26,712 nt of DNA from an uncultured Bacteroides sp. (lineage in GTDB: Bacteria > Bacteroidota > Bacteroidia > Bacteroidales > Bacteroidaceae). The stretch spans positions 1-26,712 of the forward strand of contig CAMTFK010000046.1 in assembly GCA_947071285.1 (NCBI GenBank), read 5' to 3'. Of this stretch, positions 7,741-16,600 are shown piece by piece (within the stretch, counting starts at the first letter, position 1; every line of letters starts with the position of its first letter). The translations under genes and the position numbers were made by a program. The notes below the pieces were generated by a model. That model saw only the letters and a list, made by a program, of their open reading frames with translations. It was not told where the DNA came from and searched no databases.

Positions 7741-10070
7741 ATACCCATCACATCCGGCGGACAGTCTTCCGGCCGTGCGCCCCACGCCTTGTTGGGCTCA
7801 GGCCCCATCACAAACTCCATCACTCCACCATCCAGAATATCCTGATGGGTAATATAATTACGTGTATAAGGTTCCCCGTTCAGCGTTGCCGACTGGATGT
7901 AGATATTCTTTTCCGACGCATTCCCGGCTTTTACGGTAAATACATTCCCGTTCTCAAGGTTCAGCGTGAGGCTGGGGAAGGAAGGACTGGCAAGCATATA
8001 ATAGGGCGTACCGGGACAGACGGGATAAAATCCCATAGCAGCAAACATATACCAGGCTGACATCTGCCCTGCATCATCATTGCCCGAAAGCCCGCCCGGA
8101 GCATTCAAATATTCCGTTTCCATGACGTGGCGGACGGCACGCTGGGTTTTCCAGGGCTGGCCCGCATAGTTGAACATGAAAGCTACCTGATGGCAAGGCT
8201 CATTCCCGTGCCAGTAGCGCCCTTCGCTGAACATGGAGTCCAGTTTGGAAACATAATTGTCTTTGCCTCCCATGCACTCCATAAGTCCGTAAGGGTCTTG
8301 CGGCGCATACCAAGTGTAGTGACAGGGAGCTCCCTCGGTGATGAAGCGGGCGAAGTTGAACGCATTGTCGTCATCGAGGAACGTGCCATCGGCATGACGG
8401 CCCTGCGCATATCCGGTGCGTGGGTCGATGACGTGGCGGTAATTGGCGGCACGCTGCATCAAAGCCCGGCAGTCTTCCGGTTTATCAAGAGCCTTTGCCA
8501 CTTGTGCCAGAACGAAGTCATCATAAGCATACTCCAAGGTGCGTGAAACCTGTTCCCGGGTATGGAATGCATCGGGTACACCGTCTTCAAGAGGGATATA
8601 ACCATATTCCAGATAGGAAGTCAGCGCACGCCGCCCCATTCCGTCTTTATATTCGGCAGGGTTGGAGGGAGTTTCAAAAGCATTCTTCCTCATACCCTCG
8701 TAAGCCTTTGCAACGTCGAAGTTGCGGATGCCTTTGATGTAAGCATCACCGATGGCAGCTATGCAATGGTCGCCTATCATGGCGGCAGTATAGCTGTTCC
8801 AACAAGGGAAGATGGGCAACCAGCCGCCCTGCTCGTATTTATGCACCAGAGATTGCATCATGTCTCCCCCTTTGGTGGGGAAAAGCAGATTAATGAGCGG
8901 ATGCAGGGCACGATAAGTATCCCACATACTGTAATCTTCATAATAAGTTTCTCCCGCAGGCAATTGCTGTATCGGGGCACCTTCAGCAAAAGAAGGATAG
9001 CTTCCATCCACATCATTGAACGCACGCGGCAGGAAAGAAGCACGGTAGAAAGCACTGTAGAACTTCTCTTTGTCCGCCGGGTTCTCCGTCTCCACCTGTA
9101 TGGAGGACAGGTGCCGTTCCCATATGCCGTTCAGTTCCTGATGTGTCTTCTTAAAGTCCCAATGGGAGATTTCAGCAACCAGATTCTGCATAGCGCCTTC
9201 CTGACCGGTAAAGGAAGAAGCAGCCTTTACCAACACTTCTTCGCCCGCTTTCACATCAAATTCGATATAGGCGCCAATCTGTGCACCTTTCTCCATCCGG
9301 ACGGTACGAGGAAGCAGGGAATCTCCCTTAAATGTCCCGAAGTCCGTAATCTTCTTTTGGAAACAAACTACGAAATGCCCGCTATATCCGGCAGGTTTTC
9401 CCCAGCCCTGATAAATGCGGTGAACGGGATTGTATCCGTAAATCTGATTGTTAATCGTATCCACAGCAATGTATCCTTCGCCTTCGTCACTATTGGGATT
9501 GACTACCAGATACCCTTTTCCGGCCTTATCATACGTAAAGCGGAAGATGGCGGAACGGGAACGGGCGGTCATTTCCGCCCGAATACCTTCATCCGGCAAG
9601 GAAACAGCATAATATGCCGGAGTCGTCTTCTCCTCCTGATGGGAAAAACGGGTGGCACGGGCTTCCGGCTGCGGGCGCAGGGTAGCGAAAAGAGGCATAA
9701 GCGTCATCGAGCCATAATCTTGTGTACAGCCGCCCACAATCCAGTGGGAGTTGCGGAAACCTTGCAGCAAAGAGTCCACATAGTAATAAGGAGCTATGCA
9801 CTTCTGTTCCGTATCCCGCGTTTGGGGAGTCCAGAAATTCATGCCGTTGGGTTCGAGTACTGCAGGAAGCGTTTGTCCGTATTCTTCGGTACTCTTGCCA
9901 AAGGTACCGGCGGTGTGGGTGATGCTGGGAGAGGTGCCCACACGAGTATCGACATAATCTAACAGCGATTTCTGTCCCCGCCCGTCGTTCGGGGAAGAAC
10001 AAGACGTTACACAGGACAGCGATGCAGCCGCCAACAGCACAGAGCAATATATACAGGCAGTTCGTTTCAT
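7722..10070 (-). CDS. GH92 exo-alpha-mannosidase lipoprotein
   Basis: This is a second GH92 enzyme, 782 residues, with a type II signal (SCVTSC, lipid Cys24), so it is membrane-anchored, unlike the soluble enzyme at 706-2979. The N-terminal domain begins LLDYVDTRVGTSPSI. In the (alpha/alpha)6 domain the Glu in FITEGAPCHYTW (E579) fits the general acid and GNDDAG (664-668) the base region. HGNEPCH (621-627) is the form I associate with typical alpha-mannosidases of the family. The gene starts at the base directly after the acetyltransferase stop (TAA-ATG), indicating tight co-expression. The final residues MGMYFLLP are encoded within a hairpin repeat, so the natural C-terminus may have ended sooner, near RPEDCPPDV. 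Family and anchoring are firm; the exact linkage is not determined. Confidence 0.94.
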   Translation of the reverse strand: MKRTACIYCSVLLAAASLSCVTSCSSPNDGRGQKSLLDYVDTRVGTSPSITHTAGTFGKSTEEYGQTLPAVLEPNGMNFWTPQTRDTEQKCIAPYYYVDSLLQGFRNSHWIVGGCTQDYGSMTLMPLFATLRPQPEARATRFSHQEEKTTPAYYAVSLPDEGIRAEMTARSRSAIFRFTYDKAGKGYLVVNPNSDEGEGYIAVDTINNQIYGYNPVHRIYQGWGKPAGYSGHFVVCFQKKITDFGTFKGDSLLPRTVRMEKGAQIGAYIEFDVKAGEEVLVKAASSFTGQEGAMQNLVAEISHWDFKKTHQELNGIWERHLSSIQVETENPADKEKFYSAFYRASFLPRAFNDVDGSYPSFAEGAPIQQLPAGETYYEDYSMWDTYRALHPLINLLFPTKGGDMMQSLVHKYEQGGWLPIFPCWNSYTAAMIGDHCIAAIGDAYIKGIRNFDVAKAYEGMRKNAFETPSNPAEYKDGMGRRALTSYLEYGYIPLEDGVPDAFHTREQVSRTLEYAYDDFVLAQVAKALDKPEDCRALMQRAANYRHVIDPRTGYAQGRHADGTFLDDDNAFNFARFITEGAPCHYTWYAPQDPYGLMECMGGKDNYVSKLDSMFSEGRYWHGNEPCHQVAFMFNYAGQPWKTQRAVRHVMETEYLNAPGGLSGNDDAGQMSAWYMFAAMGFYPVCPGTPYYMLASPSFPSLTLNLENGNVFTVKAGNASEKNIYIQSATLNGEPYTRNYITHQDILDGGVMEFVMGPEPNKAWGARPEDCPPDVMGMYFLLP

Positions 10071-11177
10071 TTATATTTTTATATAGATTTTCTTTTTATA
10101 GAGCGGATAGCCGCATGCCCCCATTATCAGCGTAAAAGCAATGGCATAGACCGCAGACGCCAGATAAGGGTTGGTTATCAATGAGTGTATTCCTTCGTAA
10201 ATGGCGGGTTTGCTTCCAGTGGCCCCGATAACGATTGCCGCTACTTCGCTGAGCACGTAGAGAAACAACGGATTCACCCCGAATATCTCAAAGAAGCGGC
10301 ACCAGTTTTTCTTCTCTTTCATGTCGATGAAGTAAATCAACAGAGCTTGCAGCATAGCAGCCAAGCCGCAGGTGACCAGTACAAAGGTAGGCGACCAGAT
10401 ACGTTTGTTCAGCGGCAAAGCCTCCGTCAGCACAAAACCGCATGCCATCAGGAGGAAGCCGACTACAAACAGTTTCAGCGTTTTCTGTTCCAAGGTTTCC
10501 CGGGCCAGAATAAACTTTCCGCAGCAGAAGCCTATCAAGGTGTGGGCAATGGCGGACAAAGTACTGGTAAGTCCTTCGGGGTCTATCGGGCTTTTATGAT
10601 AAAGGTGGTCGGCACCTAACACATTCCGGTCTATAATTGCCAGCAGGTTCGCATCATCCGGCGCGTATCCGTTGCCTATGCAGAGCAGAACAGTATAGCC
10701 TGCCAGCAGGATACCGATGAGCCAGCCGATATATTTGTGGTTGACGTACAGGGCGACGAAGGAGGCGACGCAATAGCACAGGGCTATGCGTGGCAGCACT
10801 CCCGTAAGCCGGAGGTGGGCAAAAGGGAAGAAATCGCCGTCGCAGACGAAGTGGAACCAGTGGATGGCCCAGCCGATGCATAAAATAACAAAAGTGCGTT
10901 TCAGTATCTTACGGACTACTGAGCCTGATGCTTGAAAATGGAACTTATTCAAGGCGATAGATGTGGAAATTCCCATAATGAACAGGAAGAATGGGAAGAC
11001 CAAGTCGCAAAGCGTCAGTCCGTTCCAGGCGGAGTGTCGCAGGGAGGCGTAGGACAGCTCTCCGCCGGAGTTGTTGACGAGAATCATGCCGACGACGGTG
11101 ATTCCTCGCAGCACGTCAAGCGAAAGCAAACGCTTTTTGAGGGGAGAGTTGAGAGTTGAGAGTTGAGGGTTTTCCAT
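10071..11177 (-). CDS. HGSNAT/DUF5009-type membrane acetyltransferase
   Basis: This multi-pass membrane protein of 368 residues belongs to the acyltransferase group containing human heparan-alpha-glucosaminide N-acetyltransferase (HGSNAT). That enzyme moves an acetyl group across the membrane onto terminal glucosamine. Family hallmarks are KKRLLSLDVLRGITVVGM (14-31), then RHSAWNGLTLCDLVFPFFLFIMG (47 onward). H48 before WNGL corresponds, as I recall, to the acetyl-carrying histidine of HGSNAT. About ten hydrophobic segments follow. I choose the ATG at 11177-11175; an in-frame TTG lies two codons upstream. Three tandem 7-bp units (11144-11164) encode part of the N-terminus just after the start. 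The gene abuts GH92 and follows GH89, whose human homologue acts next after HGSNAT. Acetylation of a sugar is inference. Confidence 0.88.
   Translation of the reverse strand: MENPQLSTLNSPLKKRLLSLDVLRGITVVGMILVNNSGGELSYASLRHSAWNGLTLCDLVFPFFLFIMGISTSIALNKFHFQASGSVVRKILKRTFVILCIGWAIHWFHFVCDGDFFPFAHLRLTGVLPRIALCYCVASFVALYVNHKYIGWLIGILLAGYTVLLCIGNGYAPDDANLLAIIDRNVLGADHLYHKSPIDPEGLTSTLSAIAHTLIGFCCGKFILARETLEQKTLKLFVVGFLLMACGFVLTEALPLNKRIWSPTFVLVTCGLAAMLQALLIYFIDMKEKKNWCRFFEIFGVNPLFLYVLSEVAAIVIGATGSKPAIYEGIHSLITNPYLASAVYAIAFTLIMGACGYPLYKKKIYIKI
11144..11164. repeat. Three tandem 7-bp units inside the acetyltransferase N-terminus
   Basis: GAGAGTT occurs three times in a row on the plus strand (11144-11150, 11151-11157, 11158-11164). 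It lies just after the start codon of the minus-strand acetyltransferase. The total is exactly seven codons, but gain or loss of one 7-bp unit would shift the frame. Confidence 0.9.
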
Positions 11178-11184
11178 ATTCAAC

Positions 11185-11193
11185 GGGGGGGGG
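11185..11193. repeat. Nine-base G/C homopolymer before the acetyltransferase start
   Basis: The plus strand has nine consecutive G, read as nine C in the minus-strand leader. The tract ends 7 nt before the ATG at 11177. Its place in the translation-initiation region could let slippage tune expression; this is inference. Confidence 0.8.
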
Positions 11194-11213
11194 AATTATT
11201 ATTTTATGAGACC

Positions 11214-11373
11214 ATCTCAATTCTCCTCCTCCAGTTGGAGGAGGGGTGCCCGTAGGGCGGGGTGGTAGGTGAGAAAAGAATTCCTTAGCTTTGTGATTAA
11301 TAGGTATTTTATTATTCTACCTACCACCTCCCCCTACGGGTACTCCTCCTCCCGGGAGGAGGAGAATTGAGAT
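11214..11373. repeat. ~160-bp inverted-repeat element, copy 2
   Basis: ATCTCAATTC at 11214 and GAATTGAGAT ending at 11373 are perfect complements. The interior shares long identical blocks with copy 1 at 5849-6011, including GTGGTAGGTGAGAAAAGAAT and CTACCACCTCCCCCTACGGG. It fills most of the space between the GH89 stop and the acetyltransferase start. There is no coding capacity. Most differences from copy 1 are in the central loop, where pairing does not constrain the sequence. Confidence 0.88.
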
Positions 11374-11415
11374 AGTATTACTTATCACTTTATTATCTTA
11401 TTATTTTACTGTCCA

Positions 11416-13575
11416 TCATTCCATCGCCTTCTCAAACACCTCTTTCGCCACATCCACACAGTTTCCTTCAGGAGCTGAGCCATACGGGTTCTTCGCCAAT
11501 GTCCAAGGCTCTTCCATTGCATAAAAGTCCAGTTTCACTTCGGGTTTACCATCCAGTTGGTCTTGGAGGGTTTGCCAGTAAGCAGCCCAGCGTTTGTGGT
11601 AGAAATCGCGCAAGAGTCCGTTCCACTCCTTATGAGCATAGTCACGCAGACCGCCGTCGTCGGCACAGACACGATTGCCCCAAGTGGTTATCTGTACGCG
11701 GGCATTCCACTCGTAGAGGTCTTTTTCATCGGGAGTAGTGCCCAGACTGCGCGCCTGTTCTATCCAACGGCCTACGCGGAACTCGCTGCGGGTGCCCAGA
11801 AGGCGGTCCTGCAACAGGAGTATCTCCAGGAACTTCCGGGAGTGGCGGGCAAAACTGCGACGGTCGAAGCTCTTGAAATCGGCGATAGTCCGGTTATAGA
11901 CGATGCGACCTTTATCAGAAAGAGACTGGCGCACGATGTCTACCAAGTCATATTCAAAGTTATTGTTACCACGATATTTATCAGCCACTTCGAGCATGAG
12001 CCGCGCGGCCTCCTCCGTAACAGTAGGGTCGTAATAGTTCTTCATCTTCGACCAACTCGATGCCTGGAAATTATTCATCGAGGGGCGGCCGCAGAAGATG
12101 GACTCGTGAGGTCCCTGTTGATTGTTTCCGAAAGGACAATTATAAATGGAGTTGGCAAGCAACGTCCATGCCTTTTCTATCTTCTCGTCTCTCACGCCAT
12201 AGCGGGCAAAGAGATAATCTTTCAACCATTCCTCCTTGGTGAATTTCTCGGGACGCCAAGGGAGTTCACACATCAGTTCAAACATAATCGGGTTATTCTC
12301 CGAGCCTTCCATTGTCAGGCCGATGCCTTTCAGGTGGGCGGCCAGGGGATTGTCCTTAGTCTGGTAGAAGTTATCGAGCAACTGGTCCATGCGGCCGTGC
12401 AGACCTACATTGCCACCGAAGTTGAGCAGCATACAGAACAGCCAGTCGTGCTGCTCGTAACCTTTATCGCGCTTCCAAATGGAGGGGATTCCCCACATGG
12501 GACGGCACTCGCTGAACAAATCCAGTATCAGCAAGTCTCCGTTCTGCATATTCTTTATCATTTCGGGACGCGGGTTTTCCGTCCAGCCCTGCACCACCCA
12601 GGTGGCTTTCGGGTTGACACGCTTCATGGCGGCCATGATGGACTTGCCTGCCGCATCGAAATCTACCGAAGCAGCATTCTCGGCTTCATGGAAAGGGTCC
12701 ATGGAGTAGTAATCGGCCCGGCCGAAGAGCTTTTCCTGTTCACGATAGTAGAGGTCGGCTATCTCGGCGAAGCGGGCATCGGTGGGTTGCAGGAAAGCAG
12801 GACGTGTGAAACCGTTCCAGAGGTCGGATTTGGTCAGGTTCAGGCCCAACTTCTCGTCAGCATCATGGGGAACCATGCCGGAGTATCCGGGGAAGACGGG
12901 CTGGATGCCGTATTCACGCATGCGTTTCAGGATTTTCTTCTGCAGGGCTTCTTGCTGGGCGTACCAGGTGTCGGGGTTAGGACCGCCCCATCCTTCGAGA
13001 TTGTTCATGGCCCACCACGCCAGAAAGGCGGGGCCGGCGATGAAGCGGTTTATTTCTTCCCGGGTGTAGCCCAGCTTTTGGAGCATATTGCGCCAGATGC
13101 ACTCCTGCCCCACAGCCGCCAGGGGTAGGTTGATGCCATGCAGGGCCATCCAGTCGAGTTCGCGCTCCCAACGCTCCCAGTCCCAGAAAGCCATGGTGTA
13201 GGAGTAAGTACAGTAGTTAAAATCATAGCGTAGCGAAAGGGAAGTTTCGTGACGTTCTTTTTGGGAGACGGGCGGCAGTATCTGGGGAAGTTGCGCCTGC
13301 ATACCGTTCCAGGAGAGGTGGATGCCGGCGTAGTATTTCAGATACCAGTTGATGCCGGTTGCGATGTTCACGTAGGTGTTTCCACGTACGACGACTTTAT
13401 TGCCTTTCTGGTCCAGTTCGAAAAAGTCTTTCTCCGCACCGGATTTCAGTTCTATGACGAATTTCTTCGACGCGCCGCGGTCTATTCTTTCGAGCAGACC
13501 GACGATGGGGTTGGCAGATAAGTGAACCGACAGGGCGGCGGAAAACAGAATAAAGAGATAGAGTTTGATTTTCAT
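11416..13575 (-). CDS. GH89 alpha-N-acetylglucosaminidase (NAGLU family), secreted
   Basis: GH89 enzymes remove terminal alpha-linked GlcNAc with retention; the human member NAGLU acts in heparan sulfate degradation. The 719-residue protein has a signal peptide (about 1-20, SVHLSA-N) and an N-terminal alpha/beta domain (about 22-105). The barrel starts near SLRYDFNYCTYSYTMAFWDW (113-132) and contains AAVGQECIW. D293-P-F-H-E297 supplies the likely acid/base Glu and GLTMEGSENNP the likely nucleophile E423. A helical C-terminal domain (about 440-719) completes the family architecture, and length is normal. It is downstream of the HTCS with 108 bp between, where a candidate promoter is seen, and upstream of the HGSNAT homologue. 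Substrates could be mucin alpha1,4-GlcNAc caps or heparan-type ends. Confidence 0.95.
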   Translation of the reverse strand: MKIKLYLFILFSAALSVHLSANPIVGLLERIDRGASKKFVIELKSGAEKDFFELDQKGNKVVVRGNTYVNIATGINWYLKYYAGIHLSWNGMQAQLPQILPPVSQKERHETSLSLRYDFNYCTYSYTMAFWDWERWERELDWMALHGINLPLAAVGQECIWRNMLQKLGYTREEINRFIAGPAFLAWWAMNNLEGWGGPNPDTWYAQQEALQKKILKRMREYGIQPVFPGYSGMVPHDADEKLGLNLTKSDLWNGFTRPAFLQPTDARFAEIADLYYREQEKLFGRADYYSMDPFHEAENAASVDFDAAGKSIMAAMKRVNPKATWVVQGWTENPRPEMIKNMQNGDLLILDLFSECRPMWGIPSIWKRDKGYEQHDWLFCMLLNFGGNVGLHGRMDQLLDNFYQTKDNPLAAHLKGIGLTMEGSENNPIMFELMCELPWRPEKFTKEEWLKDYLFARYGVRDEKIEKAWTLLANSIYNCPFGNNQQGPHESIFCGRPSMNNFQASSWSKMKNYYDPTVTEEAARLMLEVADKYRGNNNFEYDLVDIVRQSLSDKGRIVYNRTIADFKSFDRRSFARHSRKFLEILLLQDRLLGTRSEFRVGRWIEQARSLGTTPDEKDLYEWNARVQITTWGNRVCADDGGLRDYAHKEWNGLLRDFYHKRWAAYWQTLQDQLDGKPEVKLDFYAMEEPWTLAKNPYGSAPEGNCVDVAKEVFEKAME

Positions 13576-13600
13576 GGTATTTATTGTTCTGGATGATATG

Positions 13601-13608
13601 CAAAAGTA
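13601..13608 (-). promoter_or_regulatory. Candidate -7 box for GH89
   Basis: Read on the minus strand, TACTTTTG fits TAnnTTTG about 25 nt before the GH89 ATG. No TTG is found at the proper -33 distance, as might be expected for a promoter that depends on an activator such as the neighbouring HTCS. That last point is inference. Confidence 0.45.
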
Positions 13609-13683
13609 GGCGTTTCCTTTCAGAAGTAAGGAGAAAATAAGAAAGTTTGGGACGAATATAGTAAAGAACGGGACAATATTCTC

Positions 13684-16600
13684 TCACCTCCTCCCCAGCT
13701 TCGAGCTTGGCAGGTAGCCGAAGAACTCCTTGAAGCACTTCGTGAAATATTTAGGGTCGTTGAAGCCAACGGCATAGGCTATTTCGGATACATTCACATC
13801 GCCCGGACCTTCCTGTATCATCCGTTGCGCCACGTTCAGGCGGTAGTTCTTCATGAACTGTCCGATGGGCTGCCCCGTCAGGTCCTGCATCTTCTTGTTG
13901 ACTAATGTCTTGCTATACCCCATATCGCGCACAAACCGTTCCAGGTTATATTCCGAATCGGCGTAGTTCTCTTTCATCAGGTTGACGGCATTCGTAATAA
14001 ACGTCTTGTCCCTCGACTCCTCCTTCACGTGCAGTTCCTCCACGTTACTGCTCGACGAAAACATCTTCTTATATTTCCCCCGCAGGTTCAGGATATTGCG
14101 GATGCGGAGCCGGAGCACTTCTTCGTCAAAAGGCTTGCAGAGATACTCGTCCACACCTATCTCAAAGCTCCTTTTCTCCTGCACCTCCGAGCGGAGCGCC
14201 GTGAGCATCAGGAAGGGGATGTGCGAAGTAGCCAGATTATCCTTGATGCGGCGCGACAATTCGATACCATCCATCACAGGCATCATCAGGTCGCTCACAA
14301 TCAAGTCCACCGTATGCTTCTGAACTATTTCCAACGCTTCCTGCCCGTCTCCCGCCTCAAACAAACGGTAATCTCCCACCAGCAACGTGCGGATATACGA
14401 ACGCATATCCCGATTGTCTTCTACAATCAGAATGGTTTCTTTTTTCTGTCCGTCGTCAGTCTGCGCCAAGTCCGGCATATACCCATCATCGGGCTGCTCC
14501 ACCACTTCCCCGCCCGATTCCACGCTTTCACCGGGAATCAACGGCATCAGTATGCGGAACGAGGCACCCGGCCCACGGTTGTTGCGGGCACAGATTTCCC
14601 CTCCATGCAACGCCACAATCTTCCGGCAAAGGAACAGGCCGATGCCCGTGCCACTCTGTCCGTAAACGGGATATTTCACGCTCTTCCTGGATTGATAGAA
14701 ACGGTCGAATATCTTCTCCCGGTCCTCCGCCACCAATCCATGCCCCGTGTCAGACACACTGATATAGAGCATTTTTTCCGCATCTTCTCCCCTGACGGAG
14801 GCCACAAAGATACGGATGCGCCCGTTGTCCGGCGTAAACTTGATTGCATTGGACACCAGGTTCACCATCACCTTGCGCATATATCCGGTGTCGACCACCA
14901 GGAAGGGCGTGTCCAGGCGGAAATAAGTGAAGATTTCTATCTGCCGTTCTTTTGCAAAGACCCTGAAAGGTATAAGCAACTCGGACAGAAACTCGATGAA
15001 ATCTCCCGAACGCCGGTCCAGCACCACCTTGTCCATATCCAGTTTACGGAAGTCCATCAGCTCGTTCACCAATGAAAGCAGATAGCGGGAGTTCCGTTCG
15101 GCAATCTGCAACTGCGCTTTTACACCTTCATTCTGCGTCTCTTTCAAGGCATGCTCGATAGGGCCGTGAATAAGTGTGACAGGCGTCCGGAACTCATGGG
15201 TGATGTTCGTGAAGAAAGCAATTTTCTCCTCCGTTATCTCCCTGACGTGCTGTGCCATTGCTTCCAGTTGCTTGTTCTGGACGGCCAACTCCTGTGTGCG
15301 CAGTTCCACTTCCCGCTCCAGCCGCGCCTTCTGCTCTCGGTAGCTCCGGGTTTTCCGCTTATAGAACAGGTAGATGGCCAGACAGGTGAGCGCCACCAGA
15401 AGCAGATAAAACCAACCGGATTTATAAAAATAAGGCGTGATGCTTACCTCCACTTCTGTTGTTCGGGCAGACCATTGCCCCAGTTCGTCCGTGGCACGCA
15501 CCTGCAACGTATAGTTGCCAGGGGGCACGGAAGCATAGCGTGCCATACAGTCGCCCGGCTGCGTCTCGTTCCATTCGTCTTCATATCCTTCCAGTCGATA
15601 GGCAAAGCGGATACGGCTGCTGTTTCCGTAATTCTGCGTGGTGAAACCGATGGAAAAGCGATTCTCCTTTTCGTGCAGGGAAATCCGGGACGACAAGGTA
15701 ATTGTTTTTTTAAAGTAATCGCCACTGGAAGGATAAATGGTATTCCCGCCGATTACCATCGAAGAGAGTTTCACATGTGAGGAGGAAGGCAGTGAGATTT
15801 CGTTATCAGAGTAGATGATGACGAGTCCGTCTATCGTAGCCAGATAGATGAAATCGTGTTTTGCCGAATAGTGGATACCATTCCAGTAGAACTGGGTAGT
15901 GGGCAAACCATCGGCCTGTGTATAGTTGCTGAACGTCATCGATTGGAGGTTCAGGCGAGAAAGCCCGTCATTCGTCGTCAGCCACAGGTTGCCCTGCCCG
16001 TCCTCTGCCATACCAATAATGGTGTTATTGGATAGTCCATGACGGGTGGTATAACACTTAAAGACGAAATGGTTGTTCTTGTCGCTTGTCAACTGATAGA
16101 GTCCGCTCCCGTTGCCACCCAGCCAGATGGTGCCGTTCCTGTCTTCGAGAATACTGTTTATTTTTTCCAGTTGCGTGGCCCCCGGGCTGTCCAGTTTATA
16201 TCGCAGGTATTTATAATCAAAACGTTTGTTCGATTTGGCGAAAGAGGGCAGGTCTATGATAAATACACCTTGCGTGGTGCCTATCCAGAGGCGTTTCTTC
16301 TTGTCTATCAGAAGGGCATGGACAGCCTCGAACTCATTATCGGACTGGTCGAACAATACTCTGGTAAAAGTATCTTTCCGCTTATCATAGAAGTGTATCC
16401 CACGCGTAGAGCCGAACCATATCCCGTGGTTAATCATATCTTCGCAAGCGCTGTTGACGAAGTCACCTTCCAGTTCGGGAATATTATCGCAGGTATAGCG
16501 TTTGAAGGTACGATTATTGGGAATGTTCAGGTCCAGTTCGTTGATACCTACGCCCCAGGTGTATGCCCATAAGCGGTTATCCGAGTCTATCAGTACACCC

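Noticed and set aside
8562..9962. Long plus-strand open frame (466 codons)
   Set aside because: It is antisense to the GH92 gene, whose protein matches its family along its full length; the plus-strand translation shows no family pattern or signal.
11557..13128. Long plus-strand open frame (523 codons)
   Set aside because: It lies opposite GH89, which has clear catalytic motifs; the antisense frame arises from the codon bias of that gene.
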